From Sporolactobacillus vineae DSM 21990 = SL153 (lineage in GTDB: Bacteria; Bacillota; Bacilli; Bacillales; Sporolactobacillaceae), in contig NZ_KB899050.1 of NCBI RefSeq assembly GCF_000377985.1, positions 1 through 58,722 of the forward strand: a stretch of DNA of 58,722 bases. The letters are read 5' to 3'. The translations under genes and the position numbers were made by a program. This document shows, piece by piece, positions 44,561 through 54,472 of the stretch. Every line of letters starts with the position of its first letter. Within the stretch, counting starts at the first letter, position 1. A model generated the notes under the pieces. That model saw only the letters and a list, made by a program, of their open reading frames with translations, was not told the DNA's origin and ran no database searches.

Positions 44561-44648
44561 TGTTTCTTTTACTTCAGTCAGCTTGTTAGATGGTGAATGG
44601 TATTATTTCACGCGCGGGCAGCGCAAGGTTTTAGGAGGCAGCTACACT

Positions 44649-44852
44649 ATGGCTCAGAACGGTAAAGTAAAATGGTTTAACGCAGAAAAAGGTTACGGCT
44701 TCATCGAAGTAGAAGGCGGAAACGATGTATTCGTTCACTATTCTGCTATCGAAGGCGACGGCTTCAAGACTCTTGAAGAAGGCCAGGAAGTTCAGTTCGA
44801 CATCGTCGAAGGCAACCGCGGACCTCAGGCAGCTAACGTCGTTAAGCTGTGA
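44649..44852 (+). CDS. cold shock protein, CspA family
   Basis: A single-stranded nucleic-acid chaperone of 67 residues with the RNP motifs [10 protein letters not shown] and DVFVHYSAI. It resembles B. subtilis CspB-type proteins. The ATG at 44649 follows TAGGAGGC; the in-frame codons upstream belong to the leader. Codon use is highly biased, suggesting strong expression. A terminator follows. Confidence 0.95.
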   Translation: MAQNGKVKWFNAEKGYGFIEVEGGNDVFVHYSAIEGDGFKTLEEGQEVQFDIVEGNRGPQAANVVKL

Positions 44853-44877
44853 TTTCCGGCATCAGCCGGTAATGCGG

Positions 44878-44907
44878 AAGCAGTCCTCCTAAAAAGGGCT
44901 GCTTTTT
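44878..44907 (+). terminator. terminator of the cold-shock gene
   Basis: A 10-bp stem (44878-44887 with 44895-44904, one T-G pair) with a 7-nt loop, followed by T residues. Confidence 0.8.
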
Positions 44908-45020
44908 GTTGTCCCGATTGCTCCATATCCGGAATAATCGGTTAAGTGGGACTATCCCTGTTCAAACGTCGGGTTTATCTGTATAATATTCACTGTCGCC
45001 GGTCCGGCGGCAGTTTATTC

Positions 45021-45093
45021 GGCTCTGTAGCTCAGTGGATAGAGCGTCGGTTTCCTAAACCGTGCGTCGGGAGTTCGACTCTCCCCAGGGCCA
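45021..45093 (+). tRNA. tRNA-Arg (CCU), CCA not encoded
   Basis: A 73-nt cloverleaf with acceptor GGCTCTG/CAGGGCC and anticodon CCT. The 3' CCA is absent from the DNA (next bases CTT), unlike the tRNA-fMet and tRNA-Ser genes in this window. A terminator hairpin follows at 45115. Confidence 0.93.
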
Positions 45094-45114
45094 CTTCCTT
45101 TAATCACATTTCGA

Positions 45115-45138
45115 AAAAGCCCTCAGCCGAGGGCTTTT
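45115..45138 (+). terminator. terminator after tRNA-Arg
   Basis: A perfect 10-bp stem (45115-45124 with 45129-45138) with a 4-nt loop; the T residues form the end of the right arm. Confidence 0.8.
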
Positions 45139-45172
45139 ATATTAAATCCAGAATTGCTGCAGGAGGCTGGAG

Positions 45173-45871
45173 ATGAAAAAATATAAAACACTGCTGTTCG
45201 ATGTCGACAATACTTTGCTGGATTTCGATGCGGCTGAAGATGCGGCGCTGCACCGCCTGTTTCAGGAACAGGGTGTTGTGCTCACACCGGAGATCAAAGC
45301 AGATTATCAGATCATGAATCAGCAGCTGTGGAAGTCTTATGAAGATGGGAAAATTGACCGGACTCAGGCTGTGAACAGCCGATTTTCCCTTCTTTTTAAA
45401 ACGTATGGAAAAGACGTCGACGGTGTGCTGCTGGAAAGCCGCTATCGCCGATACCTGGATCAGGGCCATCAGCTGATTCAGGGCGCCGCTGAACTGATTG
45501 CCGGACTGAAAGATCACTACGACCTTTACATCGTGACCAATGGGGTGTTGGAGACCCAAAACAGGCGGCTGCATGACTCAGGACTTTATCCGATGTTCAA
45601 AGGTGTTTTTGTTTCAGGGGCGACTGGATTTCAGAAGCCGATGAAGGCCTATTTTGACTATGTTTTTGCACGAATTCCCGGGTTTGCTCCGGAGCAGGGG
45701 CTGATCATCGGCGACTCGCTCCATTCGGATATAAAAGGCGGTCTGACGGCAGGACTTGATACGTGCTGGTTTAATCCGAAACGGCAAATGAATGAGTCCG
45801 GTCTTGTTCCGACATATCAGATTGAAAAGTTGAGCCAGCTCAACGCGCTCCTTACAGGAAGATCCGGTTAA
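45173..45871 (+). CDS. HAD-type nucleotide phosphatase, YjjG/YfnB family
   Basis: Predicted to dephosphorylate (non-canonical) pyrimidine or other nucleoside monophosphates. The 232 residues carry the HAD motifs: FDVDNTLLD (Asp10, Asp12), the Thr in IVTNGV, a Lys in GFQKPMKAYFDYVF and the acidic GDSLHSDIKGG. The start at 45173 follows GGAGGCTGG. It resembles B. subtilis YfnB; the substrate is an inference from the family. Confidence 0.86.
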   Translation: MKKYKTLLFDVDNTLLDFDAAEDAALHRLFQEQGVVLTPEIKADYQIMNQQLWKSYEDGKIDRTQAVNSRFSLLFKTYGKDVDGVLLESRYRRYLDQGHQLIQGAAELIAGLKDHYDLYIVTNGVLETQNRRLHDSGLYPMFKGVFVSGATGFQKPMKAYFDYVFARIPGFAPEQGLIIGDSLHSDIKGGLTAGLDTCWFNPKRQMNESGLVPTYQIEKLSQLNALLTGRSG

Positions 45872-45894
45872 GATTGCGGATTGGGCGTATTTTC

Positions 45895-45923
45895 TTGGCT
45901 CTGCCGGACTTTTTGTATATGAT
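45895..45923 (+). promoter_or_regulatory. putative clpP promoter
   Basis: TTGGCT (45895-45900), 17-nt spacer, TATGAT (45918-45923), about 100 bp before clpP. No CtsR-like heptad repeat was seen. Confidence 0.55.
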
Positions 45924-46024
45924 AGAGGATATAAGCGGATCGATCCCGAATTTAATAAAGCGGACTCTGCAACGGAAAATCAAATGAATGCTAAAAAAGT
46001 CTAATTGATATAGGAGGAAACACA

Positions 46025-46606
46025 ATGCCATTTATTCCTTACGTCATTGAACAGTCGAATCGCGGCGAGCGTTCTTATGACATTTATTCAAGATTGTTGA
46101 AAGACCGCGTCATTTTTCTGGGCTCGGAAATCAATGATGAAATCGCCAACAGCATCGTTGCTCAGCTGCTCTTTCTCCAGTCCGAGGATTCGACAAAAGA
46201 TATTTCAATCTATATCAACAGCCCGGGCGGTTCCGTATCAGCCGGATTCGCCATTCTTGATACGATGAATTTCGTCAAACCGGATATTCAGACAATTTGC
46301 GTCGGTATGGCAGCCTCGATGGCGTCGATTATCCTGACATCAGGGACCAAGGGCAAACGTCTGTCGCTGCCGAACGGTGAAGTCATGATCCACCAGCCGC
46401 TGGGCGGTGCACAGGGTCAGGCCAGCGATATTGAGATCAGCGCAAAACATATCCTGAAAACGAGAGAAAAGCTGAATAAGATTTTATCAGATACATCCAA
46501 CCGGACTCCGGAACAGATTGTCGAAGACACCGACCGGGATCATTTCCTGACTGCCGAAGAAGCCAAGGAATACGGATTTATCGATAAAATCATTACTTCC
46601 CTGTAA
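46025..46606 (+). CDS. clpP: ATP-dependent Clp protease proteolytic subunit
   Basis: Barrel-forming serine protease that works with Clp ATPases. The 193 residues keep the triad Ser98 (GMAASMAS), His123 (MIHQPLGG) and Asp172. The sequence around [23 protein letters not shown] and GSEIND is closer to the second ClpP (ClpP1) of the B. cereus group than to B. subtilis ClpP, so a second paralogue elsewhere in the genome is plausible. AGGAGGAAAC precedes the ATG. It is a single gene with a terminator. Confidence 0.94.
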   Translation: MPFIPYVIEQSNRGERSYDIYSRLLKDRVIFLGSEINDEIANSIVAQLLFLQSEDSTKDISIYINSPGGSVSAGFAILDTMNFVKPDIQTICVGMAASMASIILTSGTKGKRLSLPNGEVMIHQPLGGAQGQASDIEISAKHILKTREKLNKILSDTSNRTPEQIVEDTDRDHFLTAEEAKEYGFIDKIITSL

Positions 46607-46620
46607 TAGTGAAATGAAGC

Positions 46621-46653
46621 ATCCGGATCCGAACGACGGGGGTCCGGATTTTT
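46621..46653 (+). terminator. clpP terminator
   Basis: ATCCGGA (46621-46627) pairs with TCCGGAT (46643-46649), followed by a T run. Confidence 0.8.
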
Positions 46654-46670
46654 ATTTATGTGCTTTTTAG

Positions 46671-46719
46671 TTAACCATATATAATTATAGGTTGACATAT
46701 AATTTTTCCCCTTTACAAT
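46671..46719 (+). promoter_or_regulatory. bioY promoter with BirA-like operator
   Basis: TTGACA (46692-46697), 16-nt spacer, TACAAT (46714-46719). Overlapping the -35 is an imperfect inverted repeat TTAACC (46671-46676), 13-nt spacer, GGTTGA (46690-46695), similar to the BirA operator arms of biotin genes in Firmicutes. Biotin-bound BirA would repress bioY. Confidence 0.7.
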
Positions 46720-46755
46720 GAGTATTATGAGACATCTAAATAAGGGGAGAAGATC

Positions 46756-47319
46756 GTGAAAACCAAAGAACTTGTTGAAATCGCTCTGTTTGCTGCAATC
46801 ATCGGCGTGCTTGGTTTCTTACCACCGATTCCGCTGCCGTTTACACCCGTACCGATCACGCTGCAGAATGCCGGTGTGCTGCTGGCCGGCATGCTGCTGA
46901 GTGTCCGTGCCGCAATGTCCAGCATGATTTTGTTTGTTTTACTGATTCTTGCCGGAGCACCGATTCTCGGAGGCGGCCACGGCGGGGCGGGTGCGATCTT
47001 TGCATCGGTCAGCGGCGGGTTCGTTCTTGCCTGGATCTTGGAGGCGCTGGTGATCTCACTGATTCTGTCACGTTTGAAAAGGGCACCGCTGTGGCTGATG
47101 ATTCTGGCCGGCATTGTCGGAGGCATTTTTATCGTCTATCCGATCGGCACACTTTGGCAGGCGGCGCTGATGCATATTTCATGGGGCGCTGCACTCCTGA
47201 TGAGCGGAGTGTTTATCCCGGGTGACGTCGTCAAGGCGATTGTTGTTGCCCTGATCACTGTGAAACTCCGGGACAGAGTCAGGATCGGGGGGCATTTGCC
47301 GCAGCAGACGGTGAAGTGA
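46756..47319 (+). CDS. bioY: biotin transporter substrate-binding subunit BioY
   Basis: Membrane S-component of an energy-coupling-factor transporter that takes up biotin. The 187 residues form about six membrane segments with the family motifs GFLPPIPLPFTPVPITLQN and GGHGGAGAIFA. The start is a GTG after AAGGGGAG. No ECF ATPase or EcfT is next to it, so it probably uses the shared module encoded elsewhere. A terminator follows. Confidence 0.94.
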   Translation: MKTKELVEIALFAAIIGVLGFLPPIPLPFTPVPITLQNAGVLLAGMLLSVRAAMSSMILFVLLILAGAPILGGGHGGAGAIFASVSGGFVLAWILEALVISLILSRLKRAPLWLMILAGIVGGIFIVYPIGTLWQAALMHISWGAALLMSGVFIPGDVVKAIVVALITVKLRDRVRIGGHLPQQTVK

Positions 47320-47347
47320 AACTGAATGAATACGGCATTATGATGGC

Positions 47348-47384
47348 GGACAGTCCGGGTAAGCGGGCCTGTCCTGTTTTTTTT
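47348..47384 (+). terminator. bioY terminator
   Basis: GGACAG (47348-47353) pairs with CTGTCC (47369-47374), with partial inner pairing, then eight T residues. Confidence 0.75.
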
Positions 47385-47546
47385 AACGCTTATGTAAAAA
47401 AAGTGATGATTCTGGATTTCAGTGTTTTGAAGGGTATAATAAATGTAAGCCCTTAAGACAGAGCAAAAATTTTCACGCAAAATAAGAAACTTTCGTGATT
47501 TTCGTTGCGTATCTTTATTGCAAGTAAAAATAGGAGGATGTCACTT

Positions 47547-48188
47547 ATGCAGGAATTTACAACCGGAACCCTAAGAAAACCCTACTCAAAGCTGTTTGGT
47601 GCTTTTTTCTCCGGACTGCTTGCTTCAGCTGCCGGAGTTTATCTTGGTCAATATCTGCCTAAGGCACTGACAATGCCTCTGTGGATTGCCGAACTGATTC
47701 TGATATTTGCCATGATGTTCGTCAGAAAACATCAGTCCATCGGTTATCTGATGATGTATGCGTTCATGTTCATTTCCGGACTGACGCTGTATTCGGTGCT
47801 AAGTATCTATACCGGCATGCTCGGTACGACAGTGGTTTTCCAGGCATTCGCTGTGACGACAGTTGCCTTTGGCGGCATTGCCGTATATACCATGGTCAGC
47901 AAACGTGATTTCTCTTTTTTAGGCGGGTTCCTGTTTCTCGGCCTGATCGCGCTCGTGATCATTCCGATTGTCGGGATCTTCGTTCCTTTTTCCAGCACGA
48001 CGATGATGATTTATTCAGGAATGGGGATTCTGATTTTCATCGGCTACACGCTGTTTGACTTCAGCAGACTGACGGTTCATGGGTTTACCGATCAGGATAT
48101 CCCGATGATCGTTGTTTCGATCTATCTGGATTTTATCAACCTGTTTCTTTATATCCTGCAATTCATCGGTATCGGCTCGAAAAATTGA
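47547..48188 (+). CDS. Bax inhibitor-1/YccA family membrane protein
   Basis: Seven-segment membrane protein of the BI-1 superfamily, members of which conduct calcium in a pH-dependent way; the role here is unknown. The 213 residues have the conserved GLTLYSVLSIYT, and the C-terminal DFSRL and YLDFINLFLYILQF with the acidic pair of the family. The ATG at 47547 lies nine bases after AGGAGG; the ATG at 47538 overlaps that site. It is a single-gene unit. Confidence 0.88.
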   Translation: MQEFTTGTLRKPYSKLFGAFFSGLLASAAGVYLGQYLPKALTMPLWIAELILIFAMMFVRKHQSIGYLMMYAFMFISGLTLYSVLSIYTGMLGTTVVFQAFAVTTVAFGGIAVYTMVSKRDFSFLGGFLFLGLIALVIIPIVGIFVPFSSTTMMIYSGMGILIFIGYTLFDFSRLTVHGFTDQDIPMIVVSIYLDFINLFLYILQFIGIGSKN

Positions 48189-48221
48189 CGGCACAGCTGT
48201 CATTCTGATTTTTATTAGAAG

Positions 48222-48259
48222 GTCCGGAAGATGCATAAAAACATCATCCGGACTTTTTC
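48222..48259 (+). terminator. terminator of the BI-1 gene
   Basis: GTCCGGA-A-GATG (48222-48233) pairs with CATC-A-TCCGGAC (48242-48253) with one A-A mismatch, followed by TTTTT. Confidence 0.85.
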
Positions 48260-48339
48260 TGTTTTAAAAACACTTCCTGACTTGTCCGGTTTCGGGTATA
48301 CTGAACGAGATAAAAAAATTTCACCCGGAGGCGGTGTTT

Positions 48340-50226
<1,887 letters not shown>

Positions 50227-50239
50227 GAGAATACTTTAT

Positions 50240-50305
50240 GAGCATGAGCATAAGTTGAGTTAAGTTTGAGCCGAGTATAGAAGAGCAGAGCTGAGTTGAG
50301 TTGAG
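50240..50305 (+). promoter_or_regulatory. TRAP-type (MtrB) binding repeats in the trpEG leader
   Basis: Thirteen NAG triplets lie in phase. GAG or TAG start at 50240, 50246, 50257, 50268, 50273, 50278, 50283, 50288, 50293, 50298 and 50303: eleven in total. Two AAG at 50252 and 50262 fill the remaining places. Every spacer is 2 or 3 nt. The 11-subunit TRAP protein binds 11 (G/U)AG repeats with this spacing in B. subtilis trp RNA. The gene for TRAP is not in the window. Confidence 0.85.
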
Positions 50306-50323
50306 TAACATAGCAGAATGACC

Positions 50324-50345
50324 GGCTTTCCGAAAGCCTTCTTTT
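50324..50345 (+). terminator. short leader terminator (attenuator) before trpEG
   Basis: GGCTTT/AAAGCC stem (50324-50329 with 50333-50338), 3-nt loop, then TTCTTTT. Bases 50268-50273 (GAGCCG), inside the repeats, could pair with 50323-50328 and prevent the stem, which is the logic of TRAP attenuation. That alternative stem is short and unproven. Confidence 0.65.
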
Positions 50346-50377
50346 CTGCACATCCATTCATACAGTTTGTCGCTCTT

Positions 50378-50399
50378 CTGTATAAAAATTTTTATACAG
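50378..50399 (+). repeat. 22-bp perfect palindrome beside the trpEG ribosome site
   Basis: CTGTATAAAAA (50378-50388) is followed directly by its exact complement TTTTTATACAG (50389-50399). The GGGGG of the ribosome site begins at the last base. It may be a protein operator, or a hairpin affecting translation. Confidence 0.7.
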
Positions 50400-50410
50400 G
50401 GGGTCCTCTT

Positions 50411-52600
50411 ATGAGTCTCTTATCCAATGACCGAATGCAGCCAACCACGGTCTATTCAGCAGGTTCCGGCCTGCACATCACACGAACAAAACAATCCGTC
50501 AATGCCGAAGAATCCGTTTCACAGCTGATCCGCATGCTTGACGATCACAAGGGCGCGCTGTATGACAGCAGCTATTCGTTTCCCGGCCGTTATTCCCGGT
50601 GGAGTATCGGGTTCGTCAACCCGCCTGTCACGCTGACGTCCCGAGGAAATACGTTTCAGATCCGTCCGCTGAATGCGCGAGGCCGGGTAATCACGGCTTA
50701 CCTCGAAAAATATTTACATAGTCCCGCCTTTTCCATCAGCAGCGACAGTGCAGGCGGCCTCGCGGGTGCAGTCCGGAAAGAAACGGAAGAACACCGGTTG
50801 CTGAAGGAAGAAGACCGGACACGCCGGCCTTCGGTATTTATCCTTTTACGTGAAATTGAAAAACTGTTTCATAGTGATGATGAATTTCTTGGTTTATACG
50901 GCGCCTTTGGCTTTGATCTGATCCATCAGTTTGAGACCGTTCCGCTGGCGAAAAAAAGACCGGAGAGTCAGAATGACCTTCAGCTCTATCTGCCGGACGA
51001 ACTGATCGTTGTCGACAGAGAGAAAAATGAGGCTTGCCGCCTCTCTTATGAGTTTCGTTTCGATGGCGGGACGACGGTCGGACGTGACCGGGGTGGAAAA
51101 ATAGATGCCTTTGACCAGGCAGAAAGCGCTCCGTCTGCGTCATTTGCCGATCAGAAGGGCGATTATGCGGCCCTTGTCCGCAACGCCGGGCAGGCATTCC
51201 GAAAAGGGGATTTGTTTGAAGTTGTTCCCAGCAGGGTCTTTTCCCAGCCGTGTACACGCCGTCCTTCTGAAGTTTTCCGCCGGCTTCAAAAAGTTAATCC
51301 GAGTCCTTACGGTTTTCTGATCCATCTGGACCGCAGCGAGTTTCTAATCGGCTGCTCGCCGGAAATGTTTGTCCGGGTGAAAGGTGCATCTGTTGAGACA
51401 TGTCCGATTTCCGGGACGATCCGTCGTCGCGGATCCGTCATCGAAGACGCCGAACAAATAAAAACATTGATCGGCTCGCCTAAAGAGGAGTCGGAGCTAA
51501 CCATGTGCACGGATGTCGACCGGAATGACAAATCGCGGATCTGTGTCCCCGGATCTGTTGAAGTCATCGGACGCCGGCAGATCGAAGCATACTCCCACCT
51601 CTTCCACACAGTCGATCATATCAAGGGCCAGATCAGAAACGGTTTAGACGCCATCGATGCATTCGTCAGCCACATGTGGGCGGTGACGATTACCGGGGCA
51701 CCGAAACTGGAAGCTGTCAAGTGGATTGAGCATCACGAAAAAACGCCGCGCGGCTGGTACGGCGGGGCGGTCGGCTGGATGGGTTTTAACGGGGATATGA
51801 ATACCGGTCTGACGCTTCGCTGTCTGCAGCTTCAGGGCTGCGTGGCCCGGATACGCGTCGGCGCGACGCTGCTCTATGGTTCGGACCCGGAGAAAGAAGA
51901 ACAGGAGACGCTGACGAAAGCGGCAGCACTGTTCGAGGCACTGAACGTTCCGGAAACAGACGGTCATGTCTCCGTAAATGAACCTGCAGGTTTACCCGGA
52001 AGACGGCTTCGTCTGCTTTTTGTTGACCACGAGGATTCTTTTGTTCACACGCTGTCCGGCTATTTCCAGACACTGGGCGCCGAAGTGACCGTCCTTCGCA
52101 GTCCGTCCGCGCGGCGTCTGATTGAAAACGACCGTGAATCCTTTGATCTTGTTGCGTTGTCTCCAGGTCCCGGTGAGCCTTCCCGATTTAAAATGGATGA
52201 AACAATCCGTCTGTGTCTGGAGAAACATCTGCCGATCTTCGGTATTTGTCTCGGCCTTCAGGGCATCGTCCGTTACTTCGGCGGCAGCCTTGAAACATTG
52301 CCGGCGCCGATGCACGGAAAGTCATCGGTCATCATTCCTTCTGCGCATTCACGGCTGTTTCAGGGTTTGCCGGCGCAGTTCAGGGCAGGGCGCTACCACT
52401 CCATCGCAGCAAAGGAAATTCCTGATGTACTGGTCGTCACCGCAAGGACCGAAGACGGCGTAGTCATGGCGGTTGAACACCGGACGCTCCCGATCGCGGC
52501 TGTCCAGTTCCACCCGGAGTCGATCATGTCCATGGGCGGCCACGCGGGAATGAAAATCCTGGAAAATGTGATCCGGATGGCCCAGGCACAGCCGGTTTGA
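50411..52600 (+). CDS. trpEG: anthranilate synthase, fused TrpE-TrpG
   Basis: Converts chorismate and glutamine to anthranilate, the first step to tryptophan. The ATG at 50411 (after AGGGGGT) gives 729 residues. The TrpE half (about 1-520) shows YSFPGRYSRWSIGF, GDLFEVVPSRVF, CPISGTIRRRGS and GAPKLEAVKWIE. The TrpG glutaminase half (from about 530) shows FVDHEDSF, SPGPGEP, Cys613 in FGICLGLQG, and His701/Glu703 in FHPESIM. Length and domain order match the TrpEG fusions of rhizobia, not the separate proteins of Bacillus. No other trp gene is adjacent. Confidence 0.93.
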   Translation: MSLLSNDRMQPTTVYSAGSGLHITRTKQSVNAEESVSQLIRMLDDHKGALYDSSYSFPGRYSRWSIGFVNPPVTLTSRGNTFQIRPLNARGRVITAYLEKYLHSPAFSISSDSAGGLAGAVRKETEEHRLLKEEDRTRRPSVFILLREIEKLFHSDDEFLGLYGAFGFDLIHQFETVPLAKKRPESQNDLQLYLPDELIVVDREKNEACRLSYEFRFDGGTTVGRDRGGKIDAFDQAESAPSASFADQKGDYAALVRNAGQAFRKGDLFEVVPSRVFSQPCTRRPSEVFRRLQKVNPSPYGFLIHLDRSEFLIGCSPEMFVRVKGASVETCPISGTIRRRGSVIEDAEQIKTLIGSPKEESELTMCTDVDRNDKSRICVPGSVEVIGRRQIEAYSHLFHTVDHIKGQIRNGLDAIDAFVSHMWAVTITGAPKLEAVKWIEHHEKTPRGWYGGAVGWMGFNGDMNTGLTLRCLQLQGCVARIRVGATLLYGSDPEKEEQETLTKAAALFEALNVPETDGHVSVNEPAGLPGRRLRLLFVDHEDSFVHTLSGYFQTLGAEVTVLRSPSARRLIENDRESFDLVALSPGPGEPSRFKMDETIRLCLEKHLPIFGICLGLQGIVRYFGGSLETLPAPMHGKSSVIIPSAHSRLFQGLPAQFRAGRYHSIAAKEIPDVLVVTARTEDGVVMAVEHRTLPIAAVQFHPESIMSMGGHAGMKILENVIRMAQAQPV

Positions 52601-52715
52601 CAGAGGAAGAGGGATCTGAAAGGTCAGGGTATGCGATAACGAATAAACAGTCAATGAATTTGCGGCATTCCGATGGGTCTGCCACATTATTTTTTTAGTC
52701 GGAACAGGAAAGTAT

Positions 52716-52744
52716 TGATCGCGCCGGCGGTTTTTTGTATACTT
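52716..52744 (+). promoter_or_regulatory. promoter of the amino-acid antiporter
   Basis: TTGATC (52716-52721), 17-nt spacer, TATACT (52739-52744). About 85 bp of leader follows; no TRAP-like repeats or T-box was seen in it. Confidence 0.6.
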
Positions 52745-52830
52745 TAGTCCGTTAATAAGTTAAATCTTGCTGTGCATTCATGAACGGATCGTGGGTGCCG
52801 AATTTTATATGAAAAGGATTATGAGAGCTA

Positions 52831-54267
52831 ATGAATCGTAAAAACACATTGAATATCTGGCTTCTGACTGCCCTGGTGGTCGGTAATATGGTCGGATCGG
52901 CTATATTCATGCTGCCCCGGACACTTGCGGAAACGGCGAGTCCCGGGGGCACCCTGCTTGCCTGGGGCATGACCGGATGCGGCGTCCTGTTCATCGCCAT
53001 GGTTTACGGGATACTGGCTGAACGGAAACCGGAACTTACGGGTGGCCCTCAGGTTTATGCAAAAGCATTGTTTTCGGAAGGAAGTGAGCGGTCCAGACTG
53101 ACAGGCTATTTTGTTACGTGGGGCTACTCGATCGCCAATTTTGTCGGCAATGTTGCGGTGATCACGACTTTCTCCGGTTATCTGGCAACATTTTTCCCGG
53201 TACTTTCCAGCCGGACACTTTTACCGCTGCCAGGTCTGTCGCTGACCTGGGGGCACTTTCTCAATTTTCTCGTCTGCTCCGCACTGCTCTGGTTTGTTTA
53301 TTTTCTGATTTTGAAGGGTGTGCAGGGAGCAAGCAAAATCAATTTTGTGGCGACCGCTGCCAAGGTCATTGGTTTTGTCCTTTTTATTGCCGTTGCCCTG
53401 TTTGTTTTTCAGGTCGGTCACCTGATTCCTTTTACGACGATTACCTTGAATGGCAGTCACCCGGGTATGATGAACCAGGCCGACAGCGCGGCGGTGATGA
53501 TGCTCTGGGCGTTTATTGGCATTGAATCAGCAGTCGCCTTCTCAGCCAGAGCAAAAAACCGGCGCGATGTCAAATGGGCGACGATCATCGGCCTTCTTGT
53601 AACATTATTTATCTACATCGCGATCACGCTTCTTGTTATGGGTGCACTGACCAGACATGACCTTCTGCTGTCTACCAAACCGCTGGTTGATGCACTGGCA
53701 GAAATCATTGGTGCTCCGGGTGCTTATATCCTTGGCTTTCTCGCCCTGGTCAGCCTGTTCGGGTCATCGATTGGCTGGATCATGCTCAGCGCAGAGGTTC
53801 CCTATCAGGCGGCCAGACAAGGTTACTTTTTCAGAGCGATGGCTGTGACCAACCGGCATGGAACAGCGAGCCGGTCCCTGCTCCTCACATGCATCGTCGG
53901 ACAGTTTTTTATTTTTTCCACACTGCTGCAGTCTATTTCCGACGCATTTGACTTTGTCTCGACGGTTGCCACGCTGTCCTATCTCGTGCCTTATATCTTT
54001 GCCGCGGTTTATTTACTCAAACTGGTTGTATCCGGAGAAGGCTATGAACGGCAGCCGCGGCAAAGGGTAAAAGACGGCCTGATCGGTGCGGTTGCTGCGG
54101 CGTACACACTTTGGATCATTAAAGCCGGCACCGGCGACGCGTATACATTCTGGACGGGGATCGGGATGATCCTGTCCGGTATTCTGTTCTATCCGCTGAT
54201 TCAGAGGTACAAATTAGGAAAACAGCCGGCCGGCGACAGTGAAGACCTGAATGAGAAAGGTTCGTGA
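52831..54267 (+). CDS. APC-family basic amino acid/polyamine antiporter
   Basis: A 12-segment permease of 478 residues. The opening VGNMVGSAIFMLPRTLAETASPGG is the substrate-binding unwound helix typical of the arginine/ornithine and lysine antiporters (ArcD, LysI type). The exact substrate is not shown by sequence. It lies downstream of trpEG with its own promoter and occupies the same insertion between tadA and the SRP RNA region. Confidence 0.85.
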   Translation: MNRKNTLNIWLLTALVVGNMVGSAIFMLPRTLAETASPGGTLLAWGMTGCGVLFIAMVYGILAERKPELTGGPQVYAKALFSEGSERSRLTGYFVTWGYSIANFVGNVAVITTFSGYLATFFPVLSSRTLLPLPGLSLTWGHFLNFLVCSALLWFVYFLILKGVQGASKINFVATAAKVIGFVLFIAVALFVFQVGHLIPFTTITLNGSHPGMMNQADSAAVMMLWAFIGIESAVAFSARAKNRRDVKWATIIGLLVTLFIYIAITLLVMGALTRHDLLLSTKPLVDALAEIIGAPGAYILGFLALVSLFGSSIGWIMLSAEVPYQAARQGYFFRAMAVTNRHGTASRSLLLTCIVGQFFIFSTLLQSISDAFDFVSTVATLSYLVPYIFAAVYLLKLVVSGEGYERQPRQRVKDGLIGAVAAAYTLWIIKAGTGDAYTFWTGIGMILSGILFYPLIQRYKLGKQPAGDSEDLNEKGS

Positions 54268-54301
54268 ACGATCGGAACAGCCGGTCGGCGAAGGTATGGG
54301 C

Positions 54302-54330
54302 TTGTATTTGCCGTGAATGTATGTTACACT
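54302..54330 (+). promoter_or_regulatory. putative promoter of tRNA-Ser (and possibly the SRP RNA)
   Basis: TTGTAT (54302-54307), 17-nt spacer, TACACT (54325-54330). It may start a joint transcript of tRNA-Ser and the SRP RNA. Confidence 0.55.
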
Positions 54331-54356
54331 GGCATGCGTTACGGTAATTCGGCTAT

Positions 54357-54449
54357 GGAGGCGTACCCAAGTGGCTGAAGGGGACTGACTCGAAATCAGT
54401 TAGGGCGTCGTTCGGCGCCGCGGGGGTTCAAATCCTCTCGCCTCCGCCA
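54357..54449 (+). tRNA. tRNA-Ser (CGA), CCA encoded
   Basis: A 93-nt tRNA with the long class II variable arm, acceptor GGAGGCG/CGCCTCC and anticodon CGA. The 3' CCA is at 54447-54449. Confidence 0.95.
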
Positions 54450-54472
54450 TTAATTTTTTGTCTTGTTATAAA

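Noticed and set aside
45670-45690. Possible Noc-binding site (AATTCCCGGGTTTG)
   Set aside because: Only 10 of 14 positions match the NBS consensus and it lies inside a gene; no true NBS was noticed in the window.
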